Shown here: positions 1 to 8,219 of the stretch, in pieces | How the letters are laid out: each line of letters starts with the position of its first letter | How positions within the stretch are numbered: position 1 is the stretch's first letter | Assembly: GCA_030446485.1 (NCBI GenBank) | Contig: JAUJNF010000003.1 | Location: forward strand, 1 to 64,000 | From: Thermoleophilaceae bacterium | Lineage (GTDB): Bacteria > Actinomycetota > Thermoleophilia > Solirubrobacterales > Thermoleophilaceae | DNA: 64,000 bases | Direction of reading: 5' to 3' | Made by a program: the position numbers and the translations under genes | The notes under the pieces: generated by a model | What the model was told of the DNA's origin: nothing | Databases searched by the model: none | Seen by the model: the letters and a program-made list of their open reading frames with translations, nothing else

Positions 1-857
<857 letters not shown>

Positions 858-1000
858 TCAGAGGTCGGCTTCAAAAATCTATGCGGCAGTATGACAGATT
901 TGGTGGACGGGGGGACGGGGACGGGGGATGACGGGGACCAGAAGCGCAGGACGGGTTTCGTGCCGTCCGTTCCGTTGTCCACCGTCCACCGTCCACTGGC

Positions 1001-1878
1001 TCACCCCTCCGGCAGCGGCCGCGGCGGCCGCAGGCGGGGCGCCACCTCCACGGCCACGATGGCGGTCATGATGAGCACCGCGCCCAGCACGGCGGTGCCC
1101 GACAGGCGGTCGCCGGCCAGGAGGTATCCGAACAGCCCGGCGAAGGCCGGCTCCGAGGCCAGGATCAGCGCGGTGCGTGCCGGCGGTGCGTGCTGCTGGG
1201 CGAAGGTCTGGACGAAGAAGCCGAGGGCGCTCGCGACAAGCGAGGTGACGATCAGCGCCGACCACACGGTCGATCCGCGCGGCTGCTCGAGCTGGCCGGC
1301 CGCTCCGGCGATCCCCAGGCATACCGCGCCGCACACCGCGAGCTGCACCACCACCAGCGCTCCCACGTCGTAGCGTCCCACCGCCCGCCCCGTGACGAGG
1401 ATGTGCGCCGCGAAGCTCACCGCGCAAGCAGCACCAGGCCGTCGCCGCGCAGGTTTAGCTCGCCCGAGCCCGACAACAGGTAGAGGCCGACGGCCGACAC
1501 GACCGCCGCCGCCCACGCCGGCGCCCCGATGCGGTCGCGCAGGAACGCGGCCCCCATGACCGGCGTGAGCACCACGAAGAGGCCCGTGATGAACCCTGCG
1601 TTGGAGGCCGTCGTCTCTTCGAGGCCCAGCGTCTGGAGGATGTAGCCGGCGGTCAGGAAGATCCCCATCAGCGCCCCCGCGCGCCAGCCCGCGGCAGGGA
1701 GCCCGAGCAGGCGGCGCCTGAAGATCACGGCCACGAGCAGCGCCGCGGGCACGAAGCGGTAGCCGAGGAAGGCCATCGTTGGCAGCAGCTCGATCGCGTC
1801 CTGCACCATCACGAAGGTCAGTCCCCACACCGCCGCTATGCCGATCAGCGCCGCCTCGGCGGCGCGTGCGCGGGTCAT
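1001..1878 (-). pseudogene. EamA/DMT-superfamily permease with a single-base frameshift
   Basis: Drug/metabolite-type exporter of the inner membrane with two EamA repeats of about five helices each. The first half (ATG at 1878, MTRARAAEAALIGIAAVWGL, then FVMVQDAIELLPTMAFLGYR) ends early at GDGLVLLAR-stop near 1420. The second half (AVSFAAHILVTG, VWSALIVTSLVASALGFFVQ, ALILASEPAFAGLFGYLLAG) continues in another frame to the stop at 1001. One missing base around 1423 in the leucine/cysteine codons would rejoin them. This may be a true inactivation or a sequencing indel. The start overlaps the stop of the upstream endonuclease III gene (ATGA), so the two are probably co-transcribed. Substrate unknown. 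Confidence 0.8.
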
Positions 1879-2588
1879 GGCCGTGCGGCGCGTGGGCGGG
1901 TCGGGCCACCGGCCGCAAGCCGCACCCGCCCCTCGGGGCACATGCGCCTGAGCGGGCAGTCCGCGCAGCGCGGCACGCGCGCCACGCAGGTCCGCCGGCC
2001 GTGGCGAATGAGCGCGACGTGGGCCTCGAAGGCGTCGTCGGGGTCCACCAGGCGCAGCATCTCGTCGTGGGCCTCGTCAAGGGAGGCACCTGCTCGGAAC
2101 AGATCGAGACGGGTGCCGACCCTGAACACGTGGGTGTCCACCGGCACGTCCGGCCGGCCGTAGGAGAAGAGCAGCACGCACGCCGCGGTCTTGCGGCCGA
2201 CCCCCGGTAGCGACATCAGGTACTCGCGCCCGTCGGCTAGCGGGGCGTCGGCGAGCCAGGACAGATCGTCGTCGCCGACTGCCCGCAGGATCTGCTGGAT
2301 GCGGCGGGCCTTCACCCGCGAGATGCCGCCGGGCCGAATCGCCTCCTCCACCGCGTCCTCGCCGGCGTCCCGGACCGCCGGCCAGCTCGAGAAGCGCTCG
2401 CGCAGGCGCGCGTAGGCGACGTCGCGGTTGCGGTCGTTGGTGTTCTGAGACAGAACGGTGAGCACGAGCTCGTCGACCGGTGCGCCGTGGGGCGCCGGTA
2501 TCGGTCGCCCGTAGGCGGCGCGCAGTCGGTCCCGGATCGAGCGCACGCGCCGCCGCGTGGGCGCGACCGAGATGGCGTTCGACGGCAC
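1875..2588 (-). CDS. nth: Endonuclease III-type DNA glycosylase/AP lyase (Nth family)
   Basis: Base-excision repair enzyme that removes oxidised pyrimidines and nicks abasic sites. It has the helix-hairpin-helix plus catalytic region LPGVGRKTAACVLLF-SYGRPDVPVDTHVFRV, with the catalytic Lys (GRKTA) and Asp (VDTH). The [4Fe-4S] loop is C-x6-C-x2-C-x5-C (CVARVPRC, CADC, CPLRRMC). The start is set at a GTG at 2588 (VPSNAISVAPTRR); the frame stays open further upstream but without family similarity. The end overlaps the EamA permease start by 4 bp. It is divergent from the alpha/beta hydrolase at 2688. About 237 residues, normal for the family. Confidence 0.92.
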   Translation of the reverse strand: MPSNAISVAPTRRRVRSIRDRLRAAYGRPIPAPHGAPVDELVLTVLSQNTNDRNRDVAYARLRERFSSWPAVRDAGEDAVEEAIRPGGISRVKARRIQQILRAVGDDDLSWLADAPLADGREYLMSLPGVGRKTAACVLLFSYGRPDVPVDTHVFRVGTRLDLFRAGASLDEAHDEMLRLVDPDDAFEAHVALIRHGRRTCVARVPRCADCPLRRMCPEGRVRLAAGGPTRPRAARP

Positions 2589-2687
2589 GCGCGGCAGGGT
2601 AGGACGCTCCGCGAGGCCCGCCTGGCCCCGCCACGGGCACCTACGCGCTCGGAGCGCCCGGACGCGCCTCGTGCTAAGAACGCCGGG

Positions 2688-3539
2688 GTGAGCGAGGCGG
2701 CGACAGGCGGGCCGACGGCCGAGGCGACCGTGGTCGAGCGTTTCGCCGCGATCGACCGCGTCCCGGTCACGTGGCACGAGGCTCCGGCGCCCGGACCACC
2801 GGTGCTCTACCTCCACGGCGTCCCGACGAACGGCGAGGACTGGCTTCCGTTCCTCGAGCGCACCGGCGGGGTGGCGCCCGACCTGCCGGGCTTCGGCCGC
2901 TCCGGCAAGCCGCCTCACTTCGACTACTCGATCGAGGGGTACCGCCGCTTCCTAGAGGCCTTCCTCGACCACCTGGGCATCGATCGCCTGTCGCTCGTCG
3001 TGCACGACTGGGGCGGCGTGGGGCTCGCCCTCGCGCAGGCTGCGCCCGAGCGGATCGAGCGGCTCGTGGTGATGAACTGCGTGCCGCTGCTCCCCGGCTA
3101 CCGCTGGCACCGGATTGCGCGGGTGTGGCGCACGCCGCTGCTCGGCGAGATGGCCATGGGCTTCACCACTCGCTGGGGCACGCGCCAGCTCTCACGCGAG
3201 GCCGTGGTAGCCCCCGGTCCGGCGCCCCGGGAGTTCGTCGACCGCGTCTGGCGTCACTTCGACCATGGCACCCAGCGCGCCATCCTGCGCCTGTACCGCT
3301 CGGCTCCGCCGGCCGTGCTCGAGGCCGCCGGGACACGGCTCGGCGCGATCCGCTGCCCCGCGCTCGTGCTGTGGGGGGTCGAGGATCCGTACATCGCCAC
3401 AAGCTTCGCCGAGGCGTACGCCGAACGGCTCGGCGGACCCACGCAGCTCGAGCTGGTGAAGGGCGCGAGCCACTGGCCGTGGATCGACCGGCCGGAGACG
3501 ATCGAGCGGGTGGCCGGCTTCCTGCGCGCCGCCGCCTGA
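2688..3539 (+). CDS. Alpha/beta hydrolase of the haloalkane dehalogenase / epoxide hydrolase type
   Basis: Soluble hydrolase of about 283 residues. The nucleophile elbow reads VVHDWGGVGLALA, so the nucleophile is aspartate, as in haloalkane dehalogenases and epoxide hydrolases, rather than the serine of esterases. The oxyanion region is YLHGVPTNGEDW, the acid is likely in WGVEDPYIATSF, and the catalytic His lies in GASHWPWIDRPE near the C-terminus. The chosen start is the GTG at 2688 (VSEAATGGPTAEA); the frame is open further upstream but would overlap the divergent nth gene. The substrate cannot be told from sequence. Confidence 0.85.
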   Translation: MSEAATGGPTAEATVVERFAAIDRVPVTWHEAPAPGPPVLYLHGVPTNGEDWLPFLERTGGVAPDLPGFGRSGKPPHFDYSIEGYRRFLEAFLDHLGIDRLSLVVHDWGGVGLALAQAAPERIERLVVMNCVPLLPGYRWHRIARVWRTPLLGEMAMGFTTRWGTRQLSREAVVAPGPAPREFVDRVWRHFDHGTQRAILRLYRSAPPAVLEAAGTRLGAIRCPALVLWGVEDPYIATSFAEAYAERLGGPTQLELVKGASHWPWIDRPETIERVAGFLRAAA

Positions 3540-3552
3540 GCTTCGTCCCGGA

Positions 3553-5223
3553 ATGGTGGCGAAGATCGGCCCCGGCGGTCACGAGAGCGCGGCTGACCCC
3601 CTCACGAGGGACAGAGCGCGCGCGCGTCCGCGTCCGCGACGCCTGAGGACCGCGCTCGAGCGGTGGCCGGCGGCCGGGCCCCTCGCGGCCGCCGCGATCC
3701 CCGCGCTCGTGGTGATCCTGCTGCAGCCCCATCCCGTGGACCTGGCGGCGCACGAGTTCCGGGCCGCGCTCTTCGAGCGCGAGGGCTTCACCGTGTGGAA
3801 CGGCCAGTGGTACTCGGGGCACCACACGCCGGCCTACAGCGTCGTGTTCCCGCCCCTCGCCGCCCTGCTCGGGCCGACGGTGGCGGGTGTGCTGGCGTGT
3901 CTCGCGGCGGCGGTGCTCTTCGAGGCGCTCGCGCGGCACCATTTCGGACCGGCGGCCCGCTGGGGCGCGCTGTGGTTCGGGGTCGCCACCGGCGTGAACC
4001 TGTTCACGGGACGGATGCCGTTCGCCCTGGGAGTGACATTGGGGCTGGCGGCGCTGCTCGCTCTGCAGCGGGAACGCCGGGTGCCGGCCACCGCCCTGGC
4101 ACTTCTCTGTCCCCTGGCCAGCCCGGTGGCCGGCCTGTTCCTGGCGCTCGCGGGTGTGACCTGCGTGCTGGCGGGCCGCGGCGGCCTTCGTCGCGGCGGT
4201 GCGGTGGTAGCGGTGAGCGCGATCGCGCCCGCCCTGCTGCTCGCCGCCGCCTTCCCCGAGGGCGGGCGCTTCCCGTTCGCGCTGTCGGCCTTCTTCCCCG
4301 TGCCGCTGCTGGCGGCGGCCGCGGCGCTTCTCCTTCACCGGTCCGAGCGGGTGCTGCGCACCGGCGCGGCGCTGTACGGGCTGGCGACGGTGGGCGCCCT
4401 CATCGTCGCCAGCCCCGTGGGGGGCAACGCGGCCCGGCTCGGGGCGCTCTTCGGCGGCCCGCTCCTGGCCTGCGCCATGCTGGCGGGCCGGACGCGCCGC
4501 CTGCCGGTCGGGCTGGCGGCCGCTGGGCTCGCGGCGCTGGCGGTCTGGCAGGTGGGGCCGGCGGCACGCGACCTCGGCGACTCCCTCAGCGATCCCGCCG
4601 CCGGCGACGCGTACTACCGCCCTCTGACCGATTTCCTCGAGGGCACCGCGCCGGCAGCCGCGCGCATCGAGGTGGTGGCCACCAAGGCGCACCGGGAAAC
4701 CGCGGTGGTGGCCAAGCGCTTCCCGCTCGCGCGGGGCTGGGAGCGGCAGCTCGACATCCGCCACAACTCCTTGTTCTACGAAGGCCGGCTCGATGACGGC
4801 TCCTACCAGCGCTGGCTCACCGATAACGCCGTCGCCTTCGTTGCGCTTCCCGACTCGGCACTCGACTACAGCGCCGAGGCCGAGCGCCGCCTCGTGGAGC
4901 GCGATCCGCCCTACCTGGAGCTTCGCTTCCGATCGCGTCGTTGGCGCGTGTACGAGGTGGTGCCCGGGCCCGAGCTCGTGGTGCCGGAGGGAGATGCCGA
5001 CATCTCGGCGCGCCTGGACGGCGACCGTGTGGCGCTCACGGTTCGCCGTCCGGGCAGCGCCCTGGTGCGGGTGCGCTGGACGCCGTACTGGCGTGTCGAC
5101 GGTGGCTGCCTGGAGCCCCGCGACGGCTGGACGCGGGTGACCGTGCGGAGGCCGGGGCGCGCGGTGATCGCGACCTCCCTCACGCCGGAGCGCCTGCTCT
5201 CGCGCGGACGCCGCTGCTCCTGA
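3553..5223 (+). CDS. Multi-pass membrane protein, GT-C glycosyltransferase-like
   Basis: About 556 residues. A basic N-terminal tail is followed by some ten hydrophobic segments and then a soluble C-terminal region (from about residue 350) rich in beta-type sequence (VRVRWTPYWRVDGGCLEPRD). The first extracytoplasmic loop, HPVDLAAHEFRAALFEREG followed by NGQWYSGHHTPAYSVVFPP, with its acidic residue after the first helix, resembles GT-C transferases that use polyprenol-linked sugars. That function is inference. It starts 13 bp after the hydrolase stop and is followed by phosphatidylinositol-type genes, which would suit glycolipid or cell-wall polysaccharide assembly. Confidence 0.6.
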   Translation: MVAKIGPGGHESAADPLTRDRARARPRPRRLRTALERWPAAGPLAAAAIPALVVILLQPHPVDLAAHEFRAALFEREGFTVWNGQWYSGHHTPAYSVVFPPLAALLGPTVAGVLACLAAAVLFEALARHHFGPAARWGALWFGVATGVNLFTGRMPFALGVTLGLAALLALQRERRVPATALALLCPLASPVAGLFLALAGVTCVLAGRGGLRRGGAVVAVSAIAPALLLAAAFPEGGRFPFALSAFFPVPLLAAAAALLLHRSERVLRTGAALYGLATVGALIVASPVGGNAARLGALFGGPLLACAMLAGRTRRLPVGLAAAGLAALAVWQVGPAARDLGDSLSDPAAGDAYYRPLTDFLEGTAPAAARIEVVATKAHRETAVVAKRFPLARGWERQLDIRHNSLFYEGRLDDGSYQRWLTDNAVAFVALPDSALDYSAEAERRLVERDPPYLELRFRSRRWRVYEVVPGPELVVPEGDADISARLDGDRVALTVRRPGSALVRVRWTPYWRVDGGCLEPRDGWTRVTVRRPGRAVIATSLTPERLLSRGRRCS

Positions 5224-5263
5224 CCCCTTTTGGGGCTCTCGCCCGGGCGGATAAGCTCCGCGG

Positions 5264-6040
5264 ATGGAACGCCTGACCACCGTCCGCACCACCCTCCTGC
5301 CGCAGGGGGCGATCGACGCGATCAGGCAGATCGGCCTCGTGGTCGGTGCCTACTACCTCTACCGCATAGTGCGCGGTCTGGTGGACGGAAAGACGCACGT
5401 CGCCTTCGACAACGCCCGCACGCTCGTGGACATCGAACGCGCCATGGGCCTCTTCTTCGAGCCGGGCCTCCAGGCCTGGGCCCTCGGGCAGTCTGGGGTG
5501 GTGGACGCCGCCGACTGGATGTACGTGAACTCGCACTTCACGATCACGACCGGGTTCATGGTCTGGCTCTACCTGGCCCGCAACGACGCCTTCTACTTCG
5601 TGCGCAACATGTTCATGATCGCCATGGGCCTTGCCCTGGTGCTGTACGTGCTGTACCCCACGGCGCCGCCGCGCTTCATGCCGGAATGGGGCTTCACCGA
5701 CACGGTGGCCGCCTTTCTGGGCGAGGCCGCGTCCAACAGCGCGAGCCTTCTCTACAACCCCTTCGCCGCGGTCCCGAGCATGCATGTGGCCTTCGCGCTG
5801 ATGGTGGCCATCCCGGCCTTCAAGCTCGTGCGCTTCCGTGCCCTGAAGGTCCTTTGGTGCCTCTATCCGGTGGTCGTGACGATGGCGGTGATGATCACGG
5901 CGAACCACTTCTGGGTTGACGCCGCGCTGGGCGCGATGGTGGCGGCGGTCTCGGCCTACGCCGCCAGTGCCGGCCTTGCCCGCGCCCGTCCCGAGGCCTG
6001 GGCGTGGCGCGGCCGCCTCCGGGCCGGGGCCACCGCTTGA
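5264..6040 (+). CDS. PAP2-superfamily membrane enzyme, Aur1/inositolphosphotransferase-like
   Basis: 258 residues with about six membrane segments. The PAP2 active-site blocks are AAVPSMHVAFALMVAIP (central His) and ITANHFWVDAALGAMVA (His plus Asp), the spacing used by acid phosphatases and by Aur1/IPC-type phosphotransferases. The gene sits directly before phosphatidylinositol-phosphate synthase (14 bp gap) and 0.8 kb before Ino1. I infer it either dephosphorylates phosphatidylinositol phosphate or moves a phosphoinositol group. It is preceded by a CCCC-TTTT-GGGG mini-hairpin (about 5224-5235) and a GATAAG box that may be a -10. Substrate uncertain. Confidence 0.75.
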   Translation: MERLTTVRTTLLPQGAIDAIRQIGLVVGAYYLYRIVRGLVDGKTHVAFDNARTLVDIERAMGLFFEPGLQAWALGQSGVVDAADWMYVNSHFTITTGFMVWLYLARNDAFYFVRNMFMIAMGLALVLYVLYPTAPPRFMPEWGFTDTVAAFLGEAASNSASLLYNPFAAVPSMHVAFALMVAIPAFKLVRFRALKVLWCLYPVVVTMAVMITANHFWVDAALGAMVAAVSAYAASAGLARARPEAWAWRGRLRAGATA

Positions 6041-6053
6041 GCTCGGGCCCCGC

Positions 6054-6755
6054 GTGAGCCCGGACCCACCGCGCACCCGGCCGCCGCGACGCCGGGGAGG
6101 TGCAGCTCGGCCCGCCCGGCCGCTGAACGGCGGGGCCGAGGGCCGCCGGGCGGAGCCGTGGACCGCCGCCGAGGTGCGCTCGGTGGCCCGCAACCGCCTG
6201 ATCGAGTCGCGCCTCACCCCCAACGCCATCTCGCTCACCGGCCTCGCGCTGAACGTGGTGGCGGCGGCGCTCGTGACCCAGCGGCACTTCTTCCTCGCGG
6301 GGCTCGCCTTCATCATCGGCTCGGTGATGGACACGCTCGACGGGCGCTACTCGCGCATGTCGGGCAAGGGCTCCGCGTTCGGCGCTTTCCTCGACTCCAC
6401 GCTCGACCGCATGGAGGAGGGCATAGTGCTCGCGGCCGTCGCCGGCTACTTCGCCGCCGAGGGCGACGATCTGCTGGCGGGCCTCGTGGTGGTCGCCGTC
6501 GTCGGCTCGCTGATGGTGAGCTACACCCGGGCGCGCGCGGAGGCCATCGGGGTAGAGTGCAAGGTGGGCCTGGCCACCCGGCCGGTGCGGGTCGTGATCC
6601 TCTCGGCCGGTCTGCTGTTTGCGACCGATTTCCTCGGGGCAGGATTCGGTCTGCTGGAGCCCGCGATCTACGCGATGGCCGCGCTCACGACGGTGACCGT
6701 GATCCAGCGCGTGCTGCACGTGAGGCGGCAGCTGGTCGGCACCGGCGGCGTGTAA
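6054..6755 (+). CDS. CDP-alcohol phosphatidyltransferase, probable phosphatidylinositol-phosphate synthase
   Basis: Membrane enzyme that joins CDP-diacylglycerol to an alcohol; the neighbouring Ino1 suggests inositol-1-phosphate. The signature is DTLDGRYSRMSGKGSAFGAF then LDSTLDRMEEG, matching D-x2-D-G-x2-(A)R-x8-G-x3-D-x3-D with Ser in place of the usual Ala. Several membrane helices follow, and KVGLATRPVRVV fits the phosphate-binding segment of actinobacterial PIP synthases. The start is taken as the GTG at 6054 (VSPDPPRTR), 14 bp after the upstream stop; the open frame extends further upstream inside that gene. Confident on family, moderately on the alcohol. Confidence 0.85.
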   Translation: MSPDPPRTRPPRRRGGAARPARPLNGGAEGRRAEPWTAAEVRSVARNRLIESRLTPNAISLTGLALNVVAAALVTQRHFFLAGLAFIIGSVMDTLDGRYSRMSGKGSAFGAFLDSTLDRMEEGIVLAAVAGYFAAEGDDLLAGLVVVAVVGSLMVSYTRARAEAIGVECKVGLATRPVRVVILSAGLLFATDFLGAGFGLLEPAIYAMAALTTVTVIQRVLHVRRQLVGTGGV

Positions 6756-6825
6756 CCAAATTGCGCTTTCGACTTAAGTAAGCGGCGCCCGGCCAGGGCC
6801 CCGCAGAGAACAACAGGAGGAACCT

Positions 6826-7995
6826 ATGACTGACTCAGGCATGACCAACGGCGGGTCCCGCTACGGCGCCGACAAGGTGCGAGTGGCGATCATCGGCGTG
6901 GGCAACTGCGCCAACTCGTTCGTGCAGGGCGTGCACTACTACCGTGACGCCGCTCCGGACGAGGAGGTCCCCGGCCTCATGCATGTGGACCTCGGGGGCT
7001 ACCACGTGCGGGACATCGAGTTCACCGCCGCGTTCGACATCGACGCCGCCAAGGTGGGCAAGGATCTCTCGGAGGCGATCTGGTCCGGCCAGAACAACAC
7101 GATCAAGTTCGCCGAAGTCCCACACGCGGGGGTCGAGGTGCACCGCGGCATGACCCACGACGGGCTCGGCAAGTACCTGTCGCAGAAGATCACGAAGGCT
7201 CCGGGAGAGACGGCCGACATCGTGTCCATCCTCAAGGAGACGAAGACCGACGTCGTGGTCTCCTACCTCCCGGTGGGGTCGGAGCTCGCCACCAAGTGGT
7301 ACGTCGAGCAGGTTCTCGCGGCCGGCTGCGGGTTCGTGAACTGCATCCCCGTGTTCATCGCGCGCGAGGAGTACTGGGGCAACCGCTTCCGCACCGCGGG
7401 GCTGCCGATCGTCGGCGACGACATCAAGTCGCAGGTGGGCGCCACCATCGTGCACCGCCAGCTCGCCCGACTGTTCGCCGATCGCGGGGTGAAGATGATG
7501 CGCACCTCGCAGCTCAACGTGGGCGGCAACATGGACTTCTACAACATGCTCGAGCGCGAGCGCCTCGAGTCGAAGAAGATCTCGAAGACCAACGCCGTGA
7601 CCTCGATCATGGACCACGAGCTGCCGGCCGAGGACGTGCACGTGGGGCCTTCTGACTACGTGCCGTGGCTCACCGACCGCAAGTGGGCCCACATCCGTGT
7701 GGAGGGGCAGTCGTTCGGCGACGTGCCGCTGAACATGGAGCTCAAGCTCGAGGTGTGGGACTCGCCCAACTCGGCGGGCGTCGTGATCGACGCGGTGCGC
7801 TGCTGCAAGCTCGCGCTGAACCACGGTGTGGCCGGCCCGCTCGAGGGGCCGAGCTCGTACTTCATGAAGTCGCCCCCCACGCAGGTGGCCGATCCGGTGG
7901 CCCGCGAGGACACCGCGGCGTTCATCGCCCGGTACGCGGGCGCACCGAAGCTGCCGGGCACCGCGCAAATCAAGGCCGTGCCGAGCGAGGCGTAG
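6826..7995 (+). CDS. ino1: Inositol-3-phosphate synthase (Ino1)
   Basis: Converts glucose-6-phosphate to 1D-myo-inositol-3-phosphate with internal NAD turnover. 389 residues, close to actinobacterial Ino1. The NAD loop is [18 protein letters not shown]. Further family blocks are [55 protein letters not shown] and [21 protein letters not shown] good AGGAGG ribosome site lies about 8 bp before the ATG. A strong hairpin (8003-8035) ends the unit. It supplies inositol phosphate for the upstream phosphotransferase and possibly for mycothiol. Confidence 0.97.
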   Translation: MTDSGMTNGGSRYGADKVRVAIIGVGNCANSFVQGVHYYRDAAPDEEVPGLMHVDLGGYHVRDIEFTAAFDIDAAKVGKDLSEAIWSGQNNTIKFAEVPHAGVEVHRGMTHDGLGKYLSQKITKAPGETADIVSILKETKTDVVVSYLPVGSELATKWYVEQVLAAGCGFVNCIPVFIAREEYWGNRFRTAGLPIVGDDIKSQVGATIVHRQLARLFADRGVKMMRTSQLNVGGNMDFYNMLERERLESKKISKTNAVTSIMDHELPAEDVHVGPSDYVPWLTDRKWAHIRVEGQSFGDVPLNMELKLEVWDSPNSAGVVIDAVRCCKLALNHGVAGPLEGPSSYFMKSPPTQVADPVAREDTAAFIARYAGAPKLPGTAQIKAVPSEA

Positions 7996-8002
7996 CGCCC
8001 TC

Positions 8003-8035
8003 GTAGAAGGGAGCCGCGTGGCGGCTCCCTTCTAC
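8003..8035 (+). terminator. Perfect 15-bp hairpin after ino1
   Basis: Arms 8003-8017 and 8021-8035 are exact reverse complements (GTAGAAGGGAGCCGC and its mate) with a 3-nt loop GTG. It starts 8 bp after the ino1 stop. No U-run follows, which is usual for terminators in very GC-rich genomes. Likely the transcription end of the phosphatidylinositol operon. Confidence 0.8.
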
Positions 8036-8084
8036 CACCGCGGCTGGGAGGATCGCGGGCGATCCTTCCTTGGGGTCGGGCCCT

Positions 8085-8125
8085 ATTGCGGCATGCACAG
8101 TGCCCAAATCGGCCCAACCCCTGAC
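8085..8125. repeat. Intergenic element copy 1 (shared with 16688-16725)
   Basis: Contains the 18-mer CACAGTGCCCAAATCGGC at 8096-8113, identical at 16699-16716. Similarity extends to both sides (ATTsCGGC upstream, CAxCCCCT downstream). It lies between ino1 and the GT4-PHP gene, upstream of the latter. It could be a shared operator or a small dispersed repeat. Confidence 0.55.
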
Positions 8126-8219
8126 GCCGACCCTGTCCTGGGGTCTTTTGGACCTCCGCGCTCCAGCCGCGGATCGTCCTGTTCGGCCGAGCCAAGCCGA
8201 GGCCGTATCCTCGGGCGCC

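Noticed and set aside
979-998. Short tandem CCACCGT units
   Set aside because: Only two and a half 7-bp units in GC-rich DNA; no larger array.
1400-1430. TGA in the EamA gene as another selenocysteine codon
   Set aside because: The frame after the TGA does not match the family; a one-base shift restores it, so this is a frameshift.
3163-5292. A 709-codon open frame on the minus strand
   Set aside because: Antisense to the hydrolase and GT-C-like genes, low complexity (Arg/Gly/His), no motif.
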